Source: Zea mays
Lineage: Eukaryota > Streptophyta > Magnoliopsida > Poales > Poaceae
Assembly (NCBI RefSeq): GCF_902167145.1
Contig: NC_050101.1
Coordinates: 180,354,428 to 180,418,427 of the forward strand
Length of the DNA: 64,000 nucleotides
Direction: 5' to 3'
Shown: positions 43,016 through 55,135 of the stretch, piece by piece
Position numbering within the stretch: position 1 is the first letter of the stretch
Layout of the letters: every line of letters begins with the position of its first letter
Made by a program: the position numbers and the translations under genes
The notes under the pieces: generated by a model
What the model was told of the DNA's origin: nothing
Databases searched by the model: none
What the model saw: the letters and a program-made list of their open reading frames with translations, nothing else

Positions 43016-43768
43016 GAATGGCAAACCCATCAAGATACCCATGGGAACTAATGGGCATCTCGACCTCGACACGGGAGGTAAATCCATAGATCAAAAGGTA
43101 TACCGGTCGAGGATAGGATCTTTACTCTACTTATGTGCATCTCGACCGATATTATGCTTTTTGTATGCATGTGTGCAAGGTTCCAGGCAAATCCTAAGGA
43201 GGTTCATCTTAGGGTCGTGAAAAGAATCATGCGATATTTAGTTTACACTCCTAAGTTTGGGCTTTGGTACCCCAATGGATCTACCTTTGATTTAATTGGG
43301 TATTCCGATGCCGATTATACTAGATGTAAAATTGATAGAAAAAGCACATCATGGACTTGTCAGTTTCTGGGGAGATCCCTGGTGTCTTGGGCTTCAAAGA
43401 AATAAAACTCCGTAGCTTTTTCTACTGCCGAAGCTGAGTACATTGCTGCAGGTCATTGTTGTGCGCAATTACTTTGGATGAGGCAAACCCTTAGGGACTA
43501 TGGCTACAAGTTGAGAAAAATCCCTCTCCTATGTGATAATGAGAGTGCAATCCGCATGGCGGATAATCCCGTTGAACACAGCCGCACTAAGCACATAGAC
43601 ATCCGCTATCACTTTCTGAGATATCACCAACAAAAGGGGGATATAGAAATAGCTTATGTGAGCACCCACAACCAATTAGTCGATATCTTTACCAAGCCAC
43701 CAGATGAGAAAACTTTTAGCAAACTTATGAATGAGCTAAATATACTTGATTCTCGAAACTTTGATTGA
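43016..43768 (+). pseudogene. pol: Copia RNase H part of the truncated element
   Basis: Continues the RT frame with [18 protein letters not shown] and [15 protein letters not shown]. It shifts frame near 43150 (MCARFQANPKEVHL), shows YSDADYTRCKIDRKSTSW, has a stop at 43403-43405 where QNSVA is expected, and then reads [24 protein letters not shown] text and VDIFTKPPDEKTFSKL before the final stop. The acidic RNase H residues are mostly visible but the chain is broken. Confidence 0.85.
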
Positions 43769-44776
43769 AACATTGCACACATCGCTCATGTATATACCTT
43801 TGATCATGTCTCTTTCATTTGGTGCAAATACATATTTCTTATTCTTCTTGTGCCAAGGCTAAGACTAATGTGCTTTCAAGTATATCTCTATGATTAGTCT
43901 TAGATTGAAAGGGAAATGGAGTATATGGCAAAGACAAGGCTTCCACTCCAACTCTGACGGTATCATTTACCCTTTGCCGTTACTCATATGACTCTCAATA
44001 GTATGACCTTTCACTCATATTTATCTTATCATTTGGGAGAAAATATTAGGCTCCAAAAGGGGAGAAAATACATTAGGGCTCTTAAGTTCTCCGTTTTTCG
44101 CGATTAATGCCAAAGGGGGAGAAAAGTATTAAGCCCAAAGCAAAAGGACCGCACCACCAATTCAAAAATTTTCGCAAATGCTTATTTAAATTAGTAGTTG
44201 AGTTTATTTCAATTGATATTTGAGTTAGCCTCAAAATGAATTTTCAAGTGGTATCTAATTTTCAATTGGTATCTCATTAGTATGAAAGATTTCAATTGGT
44301 ATCTCATTAGTATGAAAGATTTCAATTGGTATCTCATTAGTATGAAAGATTTCAATTTGTTTCTCATTAGTATGAAAATTTTTAATTGGTATCCATTTCA
44401 AAAACGGAAAATTATTTCAAAAACCCTCTTGAAAGCTAAGGGGAGAATTCTTTCAGGGGGAGCTTTTATTTAGTCAAAGGAAAAGCATTTGAAATAGGGT
44501 GAGGAATTTCAAATCTTAAAAATGCTTCTTGAAATCATATTCCTATACCTTTGACTATTTGCAAAAGATTTTTTAAAGATTTTTTCAAAAGAATTGCAAA
44601 AATAAACATGTGTGCAAATGTGGTCCAAAATGTTAAATAAAGGAAAAGCAATCCATTTATATGCATAAAGCCTTTCTTTGGTTTAATTCTAAGTAACCTA
44701 TGCACATCTATCTCAATTGCAAACTAGTTACATTTCTATACTTCATATTTGCTTTGGTTAGTGTTGGCATCAATCA
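43769..44776 (+). other. Spacer between pol and LTR of the truncated copia element
   Basis: Non-coding. It contains purine blocks (AAAGGGGGAGAAAAG near 44112) like those of the Opie-type spacer, and a short tandem array described separately. Confidence 0.6.
44261..44380 (+). repeat. Tandem array, about four copies of a 30-bp unit
   Basis: The unit TCAATTGGTATCTCATTAGT plus ATGAAAGATT recurs with increasing divergence, each copy 30 bases apart. The length is a multiple of three, which gives the frame MKDFNWYLIS repeated, but no gene is implied. Confidence 0.9.
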
Positions 44777-44792
44777 CCAAAAAGGGGGATAT
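44777..44792 (+). other. Polypurine tract of the truncated copia element
   Basis: CCAAAAAGGGGGATAT abuts the LTR start at 44793 and matches the tract of the Opie-type element at 11365-11380 on the other strand. Confidence 0.85.
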
Positions 44793-46041
44793 TGAAAGGG
44801 AAATGGACCTAATCATTTCATATAATCAATTTTGGTGGTTGGCGTCCAACACAAACCACGTGAACTAACTGGTTTGTCTAAATATCATTTATCACAGGTG
44901 CATAAGGTTCAACACAAACCAAGAAAGAAAATCAGTTAGGGACACAATAAAAAATGGAGCTAAGAACTTGAGTGTACTGAATTTTGGCGCACCGGACACT
45001 GTCCGATGCACCAGGCCCGAGCTGAATCAAACCAGCCACTCTCGGGAATACTAGGGGCACCCTCCGCTATAATTCACCGGACTGTCAGGTGAGCCAATGG
45101 AGCAATGGCTCCCAGCGCGCCAGCTGTCGTCTGACACGATGAACAGTGATGAACTGTGTCGCGATAGAAGTCAGAGCGCAAAAGTCAGAGGTCACCGGGC
45201 TGTCCGGTGTGGCACCAGACTGTCTGGTGCGGCAAGACGACAAGGCGCTCCAATGGTCAACTGCTCCAAACCCTAACGGGTGCGCTGACGTGGCGCGCAC
45301 CGGACAGTGAACAGTGACTGTCCGGTGCGCCCATCGCCAGCAGCCTTTGCCAACGGCTAGGAAGTGGTTGGGGGCTATAAATACCCCCAACCACCTCATT
45401 CAAAGCCACCCAAGCATTCTGAGTTTCTCATTCATTGCAAGAGCAAAATGCAACACTCAGAGACACAATCAAAGCAATCAATCCACTCAAAGTTCCCAAA
45501 ATCAACGCTAGTGCTTAAGGGCTTGTGAGAGGATCATTTGTGTTCTTTTGTTGCTCTTGTCGCTTGGATTGCCTTCTTCCTTTCACATTCCATTTCTCAA
45601 GTGCTTTGTAAAGCTAAGCAAGAGACACCAAGTGTGTGGTGGTCCTTGCGGGGTCTTAGTGACCCGTGTGATTAAGGGAAGGCTCACTCGGTCTAAGTGT
45701 CCGTTTGAGAGAGAGGGAAAGGGTTGAAACAGACCCGACCTTTGTGGCCTCCTCAACGGGGACTAGGTTCTTTGGAACCGAACCTCAGTAAAACAAATCA
45801 TTGTGTCTACTCGCCTTGATTCTCGCTTGATTTGTTTGCCTTCTTTCCTCTCTCTAATGTTTCCTTGCTAGTATTAATTTGAGTTTGCTCCCATACATCA
45901 TCCGCATCCTCTGAGCAACTCTTAGCAAGAGAAACATTCTTTTGGACTTGAATTTAATTCTAACGCTAACCCTGGCCTTAGTGTGTGTTTAAGTTTATAA
46001 ATTTCAGGTTTCGCCTATTCACCCCCTCTATGCGACTTTTA
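44793..46041 (+). repeat. 3' LTR of the truncated copia element
   Basis: Starts TGAAAGGGAAATGGACC. U3 carries the palindrome family (GCACCGGACACTGTCCGATG near 44988, CACCGGACTGTCAGGTG near 45076, CACCGGGCTGTCCGGTG near 45195) and a TATA box (GCTATAAATACCCCC, near 45374). The end CACCCCCTCTATGCGACTTT is as in Opie/Ji. The last bases, expected TCA, are mutated to TTA, so the right edge is approximate. Confidence 0.85.
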
Positions 46042-47690
46042 GGGTACACGCGTGAATTTGGACAGAACGGGGGTGGAAGAGTGGGTCGACGTGAGTGCGC
46101 GCTCGGAGGTGTTCCGCCGCGGCGAGATGATGTTCTTAATGCCCTATCGCGGTAGCGTTCAATCGGTTGGGCCGATGAGCTACGTTAACATTTAAGGATG
46201 CTAAAACATGGCACAGAAGGGGATGAATAGACCTAGAAATGGTTGATCACGGCAGGATGCCTCACGGCGGCGCGAGTGACCCGATTTGGGGGAAATCCGG
46301 TGACTGTGGGCTATGGTGCACGACAGAGGCTAACTGCGGGTGGTATGAGCGCGTAACAGAGAGGCGGAGTGAGGGTAGTGCTCAATTTAAAGGAACCGGC
46401 TACGTGCTTCGCCAATTTGAGACGAAGACGATCATAGTGGCGGTGGGATATTTCACTCGATGAGTTCGTCGTGACGCCTGCCGGTACAACGGCTCAAGGG
46501 CAGTAACTCCAGACCTACCACGGTTATAGCTACGTGGTGAAATGGTCACGGCGTGGCGCAATCGCGAAGAACGGCGGCCACCATGGCGATGATCGTCCGG
46601 CCACGTCACCGTGCAAGTGGGTGCGGCGAACTGAGCGGCAACAGGGCCCAAGCTCATCCCAACGCCAAGATCTTTCACCGCTAGCAGTTATCCGCGCGTT
46701 ACAGAGCACGAATTATAGTGCCGACATGGATCACGGCGCGAAGATCACCAGCGGTGGGTTCACAGCACTAAAGATCTTTTCATCTATTGTACCATCGTGA
46801 TCTTCATCAGTCATTCTGACAGAGCAACTTGAGGAGCCCTATTCTTCAATTTTTATGTGGGAAGCTACCAATCCATCTGTATCAAAGTTGTTGCTCTACA
46901 TACCAGCTTTGATTTTGTTATGAAGATCTTGATCAAACATCCACTGGATTGGGCGCTACTCGGTTCTAGAGTTGATCCGATGCAGCTGCGTGTTTGAATT
47001 TTAGACTGATGCTTGACTGACAGCCCATCTTTAAGTCCATTTTCTCCAATTTCCATACAGCTTCAGGGCTTAACCACTTAATCAAACCTAGACTACTATA
47101 GTAGCTCTACAATTTTTTTTGTAGTGACTCATGGCAAAATCTCCATGTATCAAGAGATACAGTGACCTAAAGTCAACCCAATCTCACTGTTTTCAGAGTT
47201 AAGCCATAGGGGTGCTCTTGGGGACTTTTGCAAATTACTCCAATTTGTTCCACCAAACTTGGAAATCTCCAAATGTAAAAGTTGTTTAATTTTTGTTACT
47301 CTACCATTTTGATATATGCACTTTGGTCCAAAAGTGTATAGAAATTGATTTCACCTTGCAGAACACTAATTAAGGTTTCCAGAGTCCTTATTAGGGTTTA
47401 AGTGTTCTAGGGTTTAAGTGGCACTCAAACTCTCTAAATTTAGTCTTCTTTGAATATCTCCACTAACCTTTGAGACCATACTCAATTTGTTATCACACAC
47501 ATCCACATACCTCTATCCCTTGGTTAAGTATCCTATCCTAGGGTTAAGGATTACTTTAGATCATCACATCACAACTTGTTTTGAAATTTTAGCCTAGTGG
47601 ATGCACTCTAGGTGTAACATACATAATGAAATGTCAATGCATATGATGCCATGCCCAAGTTTTAGTTCTTGTAACACCAGGGGTGTTACA
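46042..47690 (+). mobile_element. 3' part of a Tekay-like gypsy LTR
   Basis: Non-coding sequence ending AACACCAGGGGTGTTACA, directly followed by an internal region with gypsy gag. The ending matches the GGGTGTTACA terminus of this LTR type. The left part is missing because the copia LTR joins it at about 46041. Its relation to the solo LTR at 39447 is family-level only. Confidence 0.6.
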
Positions 47691-49476
47691 GAACTGGACA
47701 ACTCTTACCTACTTAACTTGCTATTATGATTCTTTCTAAAACTTTCCTTAATCTTTTCTCATCTATTGCTGCTTTACTCTAATTACCCTTACCTTTTCTC
47801 TTCTAAAGACAATTGGATTTCACCCTCTGAAATCCTGTACCCTAAGTTACTCTTAGGAGTAGGAGACCTAATCTTAGGAACAAAAACAAAACTATTTTTA
47901 TAGGTATCTATGCACTTGAATGCTTGTTCTTATGGTAACTGTCTGATTTGGTTCTTTGATTGAGTGTGATGAGTTGTGGAGTAATGTCCACAATTGCATC
48001 TGCATATACATATAGGCATAGAAAATGTTTATAAGATAACTAGACAACCTAGATTACCCCGCATTAAAATGTATCTAGCATCACAGATCCATCTCATCTT
48101 AACATATTCCTTCTTATAAGCATAGTTATCCCAACATAGACACAAAACAACAAACCAAAGTTCTGCCTAAGCTCCTTCAGCTTGTGACCAGCTACTAGAC
48201 TATATGTTCCATCTACTAAATTATTTCTCTTGCAAAACTATCTTACCCTATGTCTCTAACCCAGATGGTTAATACTAGGAGGGAAGGAGGTGTCGATCTA
48301 CCAGCCCGTATTCATCGAAGAAGGGCAATAGCTAATCTAGAACCGAAAATGAATCCTCCTCCGAATCCCCTGCCTGCTTGGACTAATGCTGTGGTTGTCG
48401 CTCAAATGGAACTGCTACAACGAATGGCCAACACTATGGCAGAAATGTAAACTCAGCTCCGCCAAGACAGGCAGTAGCCACCACCTCCTCCACCACCACC
48501 ACCCAGGGATAAGCATCACAAATTTATGAGCCACAACCCCCCACTTTTTCTAGCTCCCCCGACCCACTATAAGTCGATGACTGGCTGAAGTCCGTGGAAA
48601 ATTTGCTCGACATAGCCCAATGCACCGACAGGTAGAAAGTGCTATATGCATCGGGTCGCCTCACCGGCCCCGCTACGGATTGGTTGGATGCATACTGCGC
48701 AGCACACGCTGCTGCTGACACCTTTGCTTGGGCGGAATTCTCCACCAACTTTAGGAACCACATTCCTGCTGGTCTTATGAATATTAAGAAGAAGGACTTC
48801 CTATCCCTCAAAGAGGGAGGCATGCCAGTTAGTGAATACAGAGACAAATTCATCCAGCTATCCCGATATGCTCCTGGGGAAGTTGATGATGACGAGAAAA
48901 AGCATGAACTATTTCTAGAGGGATTGATCGGGCCACTCCAATACCAACTGATATCCCACTCATTCCCGTCCTTCTAGAAACTTCTAGACAAGGCTATAGC
49001 TCTAGAAAACAAGTGTGCAGAGCTAGGTGTGATGAAAAGAAAGGCTACTAACCAGGGACAGGCTGGAAGTAGTACTCGTCCCCGTTATGCTACACCGCAA
49101 GGCACCCCAGCTCGTGGCAGTCCCAAACAACAGTCTCAACAGATCCAAACTACTCCACAAGCAGGCACCCTAGTGGGACCAGTTGCTCCTAATGCATCCT
49201 CAAATAGGTCATGCTTTAAATGTGGACAAGCTAGAAATTATGCCAACTACTGTCCCAACAAGGCTGCTCACACTACTCCAGCTCCGATGAAGCAAGGTCA
49301 AGTCTCAGGAGGTAAAAGTCAGGCCTTATCAGACAACCAAAGACAAATTAACCACCTGGAAGCAAAAGCTTAACCTGAGGAACCCTAAACCTAGAGGAGG
49401 TACCAAGAGAAGCTGATGAAGCTAGTGAAGAAGGAAATGAGCAACAAGATTAGAGTAGTTTTTAGGGGATGGTATT
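47691..49476 (+). mobile_element. 5' internal region of the Tekay-like element
   Basis: Begins GAACTGGACAACTC, possibly a damaged TGGTATCAGAGC-type primer site. About 500 bases of leader without a gene precede gag. The region ends where a copia LTR starts at 49477, so pol is not present in the window. Confidence 0.6.
48250..49373 (+). pseudogene. gag: Gypsy gag with zinc knuckle, disrupted
   Basis: The N-terminal part (MVNTRREGGVDLPARIHRRR, QMELLQRMANTMAEM) ends in a stop at 48448-48450. A proline run follows, then the retrotransposon gag domain in another frame (LTGPATDWLDAYCAAH, FRNHIPAGLMNIKKKDFLSL, SVSEYRDKFIQLSRYAP-like text, LFLEGLIGPLQYQL). The zinc knuckle is CFKCGQARNYANYC, in which the Gly-His core is altered. 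Further stops at 48975-48977 and near 49370 break it. The type fits the Del/Tekay lineage. Confidence 0.8.
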
Positions 49477-49961
49477 TGTAAGACCTGAAAGTGAAATGTG
49501 CCTTTGGGCCATTTTTATAATGTTTTGGTGATTAAGTGCCCAACACATATTATTTAAGTCCTAATGTACCAAAGATTGAAAAGTGCAAATCAAGGCATGA
49601 GGTATGTTTCTAGACTTAGTACATTTGTTTTTGAATACTAATGAAGTTATCTAAGTGCTAGAAACAGTGGGAAAAGAAGAAGAAAAGAAACCAAAAAGAC
49701 TTGGCTCGGTGCAGCTAAAACTCAGCTCAGTCTGGCACACCCGACTGTTCGGTGGTGCACCGGACAGTGTCCGGTGCGCCAGGCTGATCTCCGGTGAAAA
49801 GGCCGCTCTCGGGAAAAGATCAGCGGCGTACGACTATAATTCACCGGACTGTCCGGTGGTGCACCGGACTGTCCGGTGAGCCAACGGTCGCCAGCGCAAT
49901 GGTCGGCTGCGCAATCCGCAGGCGATGCGTGGCCCACACCAACGGTCGGCTGGGGCACCGG
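49477..49961 (+). mobile_element. Copia-type LTR fragment (left part)
   Basis: Starts TGTAAGACCTGAAAGTG after the gag relic. It carries CACCGGACAGTGTCCGGTG (near 49758) and CACCGGACTGTCCGGTG (near 49843 and 49861), the same U3 palindromes as the other copia LTRs here. It is cut at 49961 by the next insertion, before its TATA box. The remainder would lie to the right of the window. Confidence 0.65.
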
Positions 49962-51442
49962 TGTCACACCCGGTTTTAGAAGGCAAACCGAATGCGAACC
50001 ATGTATGTGCCAGGATCAGCAATTCACGTACACAACAGTTACATAACTGGACATCATCACACAGTGCTCAAATAATAATATAAAAGAGGAAAAGTAGTCG
50101 ATTACATCATATGTCTGAGACATCCACATAGTCTTTACAATTATTAAAGTGCGGAAAAGAAACGTAGATACACGCGGCCTTGACAAGCAGCCGACTGGGG
50201 GTTGCCGCTAACCCACGCCTAGAACTCATCATAATCTTGGAACTCCTAGTGGTCTCCTTCCACGGCTTCATCTTCTCCTGAGCAGTGGTTGCAACGCGGA
50301 CAACCTGGGGAAGGGGGGGGGTTTGGTGTGTAGAGCAAGGGTGAGTACACATCAACATACTCAGCAGGTGCCCTGTTTGGCTGTAGTGGACTAGCTTTAT
50401 ATGGGGGTAAGTCAAGCAGTTGCTTTTAGTTGGTCAGATTATTATTACTAGTAGAGAAAGCCAAGTTTTAGAATTAACCCACGTTATTAACCCAAACGTA
50501 CCCTTTCCAAGCGGAAAGAATACCATTTACCATTACCAGAGTCAATACCAAAACCATCAATCTCATTGCCACCTGTAATCCGAACATCTCTGATCAAGTA
50601 TCACTAATCACTGGAGCTCCCTTGGCCGCTCATAACCGCGAGCACGGCTAATATATCAGTTTTCATACACTCTGCAGAGGTTGCGCACTTTACCCACAAG
50701 CCGTGATTCCCTTTTTGCCCGGAGATCATGACTCTCCATTGATCACTACCAAGGTGACCCAGCAGGGTATCACTACGTAGCCTTTACAAAGATTCCCCGG
50801 GGCTGTAGCCGCCCGTTAGGTTTCCTAAATGTACTGCACTCCTCCCCAAGGGACAAATCAACCTTGGCAGAGCGAGCCGCATACATCGAGCCCCATTAAC
50901 GGCACGACGGCGAAGCGAACTACATCCCAGTTCCTCTAATTATTCAGCTAAGGGCGTCCCACTCCACCCTCATGGTTGCACTGTTTTCCTGGGCGGTCAT
51001 CCAACGAACAGGTCCTTACGGAGTGGCACTCGAGAAACCGCTCGAGTCCCCTTAAAGGCCACAAGTATATCATAAACAAGAAGGGAAACAATGTATCATT
51101 GATAAATCTCATCATGTTCATTGATTAGTGTTGAGCAATAGCATAAAGCTAAACAATAATAATCCAACCCAAATAGGTAAACAAGGACATAGATAACAAA
51201 AGCTAGTCAATTCTTAGGTATAACTGTGTAAATGCAGGAAGTGAATTATAGAATGTATAGGACAGAGATAGGTCAAGGGACACTTGCCTCCACCAACCAG
51301 CTGCTGCTCAGGGGCTTCTCCTATGAGTTCCTCGGGCTCTTCAACCAGATCATGCTCTATACGAGTTCAAACATGCATTCCACACATTTAATACAAAAGA
51401 ACAATACACCATACAATATAATGCAATAAATAAACAGACATT
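49962..51442 (-). mobile_element. Tekay-like LTR fragment
   Basis: Starts TGTCACACCCGGTTTTAGAAGG and follows the same course as 39447-41300, including the phrases CTGCAGAGGTTGCGCACTTT, GCAGGGTATCACTACGTAG and GGACATTTGCC-like endings. It is interrupted at 51442 by a CACTA element. No gag or pol is found in it. Confidence 0.8.
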
Positions 51443-51454
51443 CACTACCGGAAA

Positions 51455-51800
51455 CGAGCGCTTTGCCGAGTGTCTGAAGCACTCGGCAAAGCCGTAAAAA
51501 CCCTCGGCAAAGGCTTTGCTGAGTGTCGCACTCGGCAAAGAAGGCTCGACACACAGTGCATCGGCAAAGCCTTCTTTGCCGAGTACTTTTCTTGGGCACT
51601 CAGCAAAGAGGTTTGCCGAGTGTCAGGGAGCACTCGGCAAAGAAAAGCAGCCGTTACGGCGATGGGTGACGGAGACGGTGTCTTTGCTGAGTGTCCCCGG
51701 TGACACTCGGCAAAGGAGTTACCTTTGCCGAGTGTCTTCCCGGCAGCACTCGGCAAAGAATCAATCTTTGCCGAGCGCCACCTGGGACACTCGGCAAAGT
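51455..51800. repeat. Subterminal repeat array of the second CACTA element
   Basis: TTTGCCGAGTGTC and its inverse GACACTCGGCAAAG alternate as short hairpins throughout. In En/Spm such arrays bind the TNPA-type protein and set transposition competence. The frames in this interval are repeat artefacts. Confidence 0.85.
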
Positions 51801-54780
51801 ACCCGCCAGGGAGGGTCCCCATAAAAATTGAGCTCATATATTTCTTCGATTCGTCCAAAATAATCAACATTGTCAAGGCTGGGCGTAAAGACTCCAGAAC
51901 ACGTTGTTTTCCGATTGGGCCGACTTTTGTCGTAGTTTGTTGTGCGAAAACGGTATCCATTGATGTCATACCCAGAATATTTCTTGACCCTATAAGCAAA
52001 GTCGTGGGCTACTTGTCTCAACTCGGTACTCATAGATGGATCTCTTTGGCCTTGCAAGTATTCACAAGTTAAAAGACGCTAAATTGAGTTCAAAGATGTA
52101 TCTCTTTTACAAACTAAGCACGTACCTTACGTTTGAACCAAGAAATGAAATCGGGCAACCCATTTCTCGCACCCTTTCTAAGAAGAGTGTCATATTCCTG
52201 TGGAGTGGGTTCCCTTGATCGACACCAGAATTCATGAAGGAATTGTTCCATGTATGGCGTCACCTCTTCAAGGTTGGTCAATACATATAGCATGATATGC
52301 CGCCACTCTTCATGTGTTAGGGTCTTGGTGGTCGAGCCACTTGCGCTTCCGAGTTGGCCTCGAAATATACTAAGGTTCGATTCATTGTTGCCATCATTGT
52401 AACGAGGGGGTGGATTATGCACGCTCGACAGTTTGTCACCATAATAAGTTGTTGTGAAGTTTGAGACCTCCTCTAGAATGTATGCCTCTGCAATGGAAGC
52501 CTCGATTTTGCATTTATTTCTACATTTCTTTCGAATAGTCTTTAGACATCTCTCGATTGGATAGCACCAATGTCCCTGCATGGGCCCCCCATTCGTGCCT
52601 CATAGGGGAGATGAAGAATCAAATGCTGCATTGGATTGAAGAAGCCGGGTGGAAATATCTTCTCAAGCTTACACAGTAACACGGGTGCCAATCTTTCCAA
52701 ATCTGCAACCACAGTCCGAGATAACTCTTTTGCACAAAGCTGGCGGAAGAAATAACTCAACTCTAAAAGCGCTAGCCAGACATGCTCAGGGACATAGCCT
52801 CGAACCATCGCGAGAAGAATCCGTTCAATCCATATGTGGAAGTCATGACTCTTCATCCCTAAGACTCGCATAGTAGATAAGTTCACCCCCTACTTAGGTT
52901 AGCTGCATACCCATCAGGGAACATCAACATCTTGATCCACTGAAGTACTTCCTTCCTCTGGGCCCTGCTTAGGACAAAATCGGCCTTAGGCCTTCTCCAC
53001 GTCTTTCCGCCACTTGGCGGCTTCATCTCTAAGTTTGGTCTATCACATAACGCTGCCAGATCCACTCTTGCCTTCACGTTATCCTTTGACTTATCAGGAA
53101 TGTCCATAATTGTTGCCCACAGTGCCTCGGCAACATTCTTTTCAGTGTGCAACACGTCAATGTTGTGTGGAAGGAGCAGGTCGTCATAATAGGGGAGCCG
53201 AGTCAAGCCAGACTTATGTGTCCACATATGCTGCTCACCATATCCCACAAAACCACCTTCTGTATTGGCCACGAGCCCATCTATCTGTTGACGAATTTCG
53301 GCACCAGTCATCGTTGCAGGTGGGCGGTCTGTCACTACGACACCTTTCATAAAGTTCTTGATGTCTAGGCGGAATGGATGGTCAGCAGGGAGAAATTGTC
53401 GATGTTTATCGAACGATGAATATTTGCCACCCTTTTTCAACCAAATGAACCTGAGAGCTTCCTTGCAAACTAGGCATGGGAACTTACCGTGAACACACCA
53501 GGCACAGAATAGCCCATACGCCGGTAAGTCATGCATGAGTACTGGTACCAAACATGCATTCTGAAGTTTGTCTTCATAGCTCGATCATACGTCCATACCC
53601 CTTCCTCCTAGGCACGTACCATTTCATCGATCAAAGGCTCCATGTACACACCCATTTTATTCCCCGGGTGTTCGGGAATTATCAATGACACGAATATATT
53701 CTGCCTTTGAAAGCACACACCAGGGGGGAGATTGATTGGGATAACAAACACGGGCCAACATGTGTACGGGGCAGCGCTCATTCCATAGGGATTGAACCCA
53801 TCTGTGACCAACGCAACACGTACATTACGAGCCTCTTCGGCTTTCTCACGGTGAATGGCATCAAAGTGTTTCCATGCTTCACCATCGGATGCGTGCACCA
53901 TCTTGTCAGGATTGTATCGTTTTCCATTTTTGTGCCATGTCATCTGTTTCGCGGATTCCTCTGTCATGTACAGACGCTGGATCCTCGGTATGAACGGAAG
54001 GTGCCGTAGGATTGTTAAGGGGATGTCGAGCTGCCTCTTTTGTCCATCACCAGAGTCTACCTCCATGAACCTAGATGATGTACACTTGGGACAGTACTTT
54101 GCCTCTGCGTATTCTTTCCTAAATAGCACACAGCCCTTCAGACAAGCATGAATCTGCTCATACGTCATCTTGAGTGCACGAAGGAGTTTCTGTGCCTCGT
54201 ACACGCTCTTTGGCAGAACGTGATCATCCGGAAGCAGGCTCCCAATAACCGTCAACAAGCCATCGAATGCGTCTCTACTCATGCTGTACTGCGACTTGAA
54301 CGCCATTACACGCCCAATGGCATCCAGTTGAGAAACCTTTGTCTGGCCATGAAGGGGCTTCTGTGCCGCATCGAACATGTCGTAGAACGCCTTTGCAGTC
54401 GGCTCTAGCTCGTCATCCATACATCCTCCCGTGTACTGTGCCTCCTGATAGTCGTTCAACATATCCGCTACCCCCGCATCCGCGTCATAATCCTCGACAC
54501 GTTGTCTCAGCACCTCCTCTCTCGTACGATGCGCTTCACCATGAAATATCCACCGAGTATAGCCCGACGTAAATCCATTCTTCCAAATATGTTCTACCAT
54601 GGCCTTCTTTGGTTTTCTTTTCCAGTTGGCACATTTGCTGCACGGGCATGGGACTAGACTCGCTCCTTTAGCAGCTTCGCCATATGCCCGTTCCACAAAA
54701 TCATCGGTCTTTCTAATCCATTCAGTGGTGACATCGTTCCTTCCTCTACGGCCCGTGTACATCCACTCATGGTCCTCCAT
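51761..54780 (-). pseudogene. TNPD-type CACTA transposase, nearly full length with several lesions
   Basis: The ATG at 54780 starts MEDHEWMYTGRRGRND, with CPCSKCANWKRK of the transposase-associated domain. The main TNPD region follows: EARNVRVALVTDGFNPYGMS, CWPVFVIPINLPPGVC and IPEHPGNKMGVYMEPLIDEM. A TAG at 53608-53610 replaces the usual Trp before EEGVWTYDRA, and a shift occurs near 53545 before MHDLPAYGLFCAWCVHG. The chain continues through LPHNIDVLHTEKNVAEALW, shifts near 52885 and 52560, and reads IERCLKTIRKKCRNKCKIEA. An intron donor (AAACGTAAG/GTACGT near 52127) and acceptor near 52065 join to a last exon with RTTNYDKSRPNRKTTCSGV and GRIEEIYELNFYG. It would have bound and cut the element ends; as written it cannot. 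Confidence 0.85.
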
Positions 54781-55135
54781 CCTCTAACAGAAGCCTAGCA
54801 ACAGAAAATTTCGGCAGCACCTCCCCTGCACGGGAGGTTTCGAAATCCTGCAAATAAAAGTATCAGCACGATGGCTGACTTCCACGCATAATTCAACGGC
54901 ACGATGGCCGCAATCACATATATATATTCAATCTATGAAACATCAATACATTAGCGATGAGTCGAGAATGGGAGACATATATTGTGGCGGATGAATGGAG
55001 GTGCGACGACGAGGAATTGTAGACGTTGGCGTGGTGAGGGTCGGTGCGGTGGTGGATTGGATGGGGGAGTGTGTTGTGTGAGTGGCGGCGTGGGGGGAAC
55101 GTAGTTTGGGTGGGTGGATAATGAGTGATCAATAC

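Larger units (their letters stand above)
38868..46041 (+). mobile_element. 5'-truncated Opie/Ji-type copia element, split by a solo LTR
   Basis: Copia RT begins abruptly at about 38868 (GYSQIEGLDFDETYAPVAML). It runs to 39446, resumes at 43016 (KNGKPIKIPMGTNG) after the Tekay-like insertion, and continues through RNase H, a spacer, a polypurine tract and a 3' LTR (44793-46041). The 5' LTR, gag, protease and integrase are missing. The order and motifs closely parallel the Opie-type element at 10059-19483 in the opposite orientation. Frame breaks show that it is inactive. Confidence 0.88.
51443..55135 (-). mobile_element. CACTA transposon with mutated TNPD transposase, truncated by a gypsy insertion
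   Basis: The end CACTACCGGAAACGAGCG at 51443 is a typical CACTA terminus. About ten direct and inverted copies of TTTGCCGAGTG fill 51461-51800 as the subterminal array. A transposase gene runs on the minus strand from 54780 toward this end. The other terminus is not reached: at 55136 a gypsy LTR begins. About 350 bases upstream of the transposase ATG are included. Confidence 0.88.

Noticed and set aside
46239..46800. Frames of 74-92 codons in the Tekay-like LTR remnant
   Set aside because: No domain is recognisable, frames on both strands overlap, and the region is the end of an LTR.
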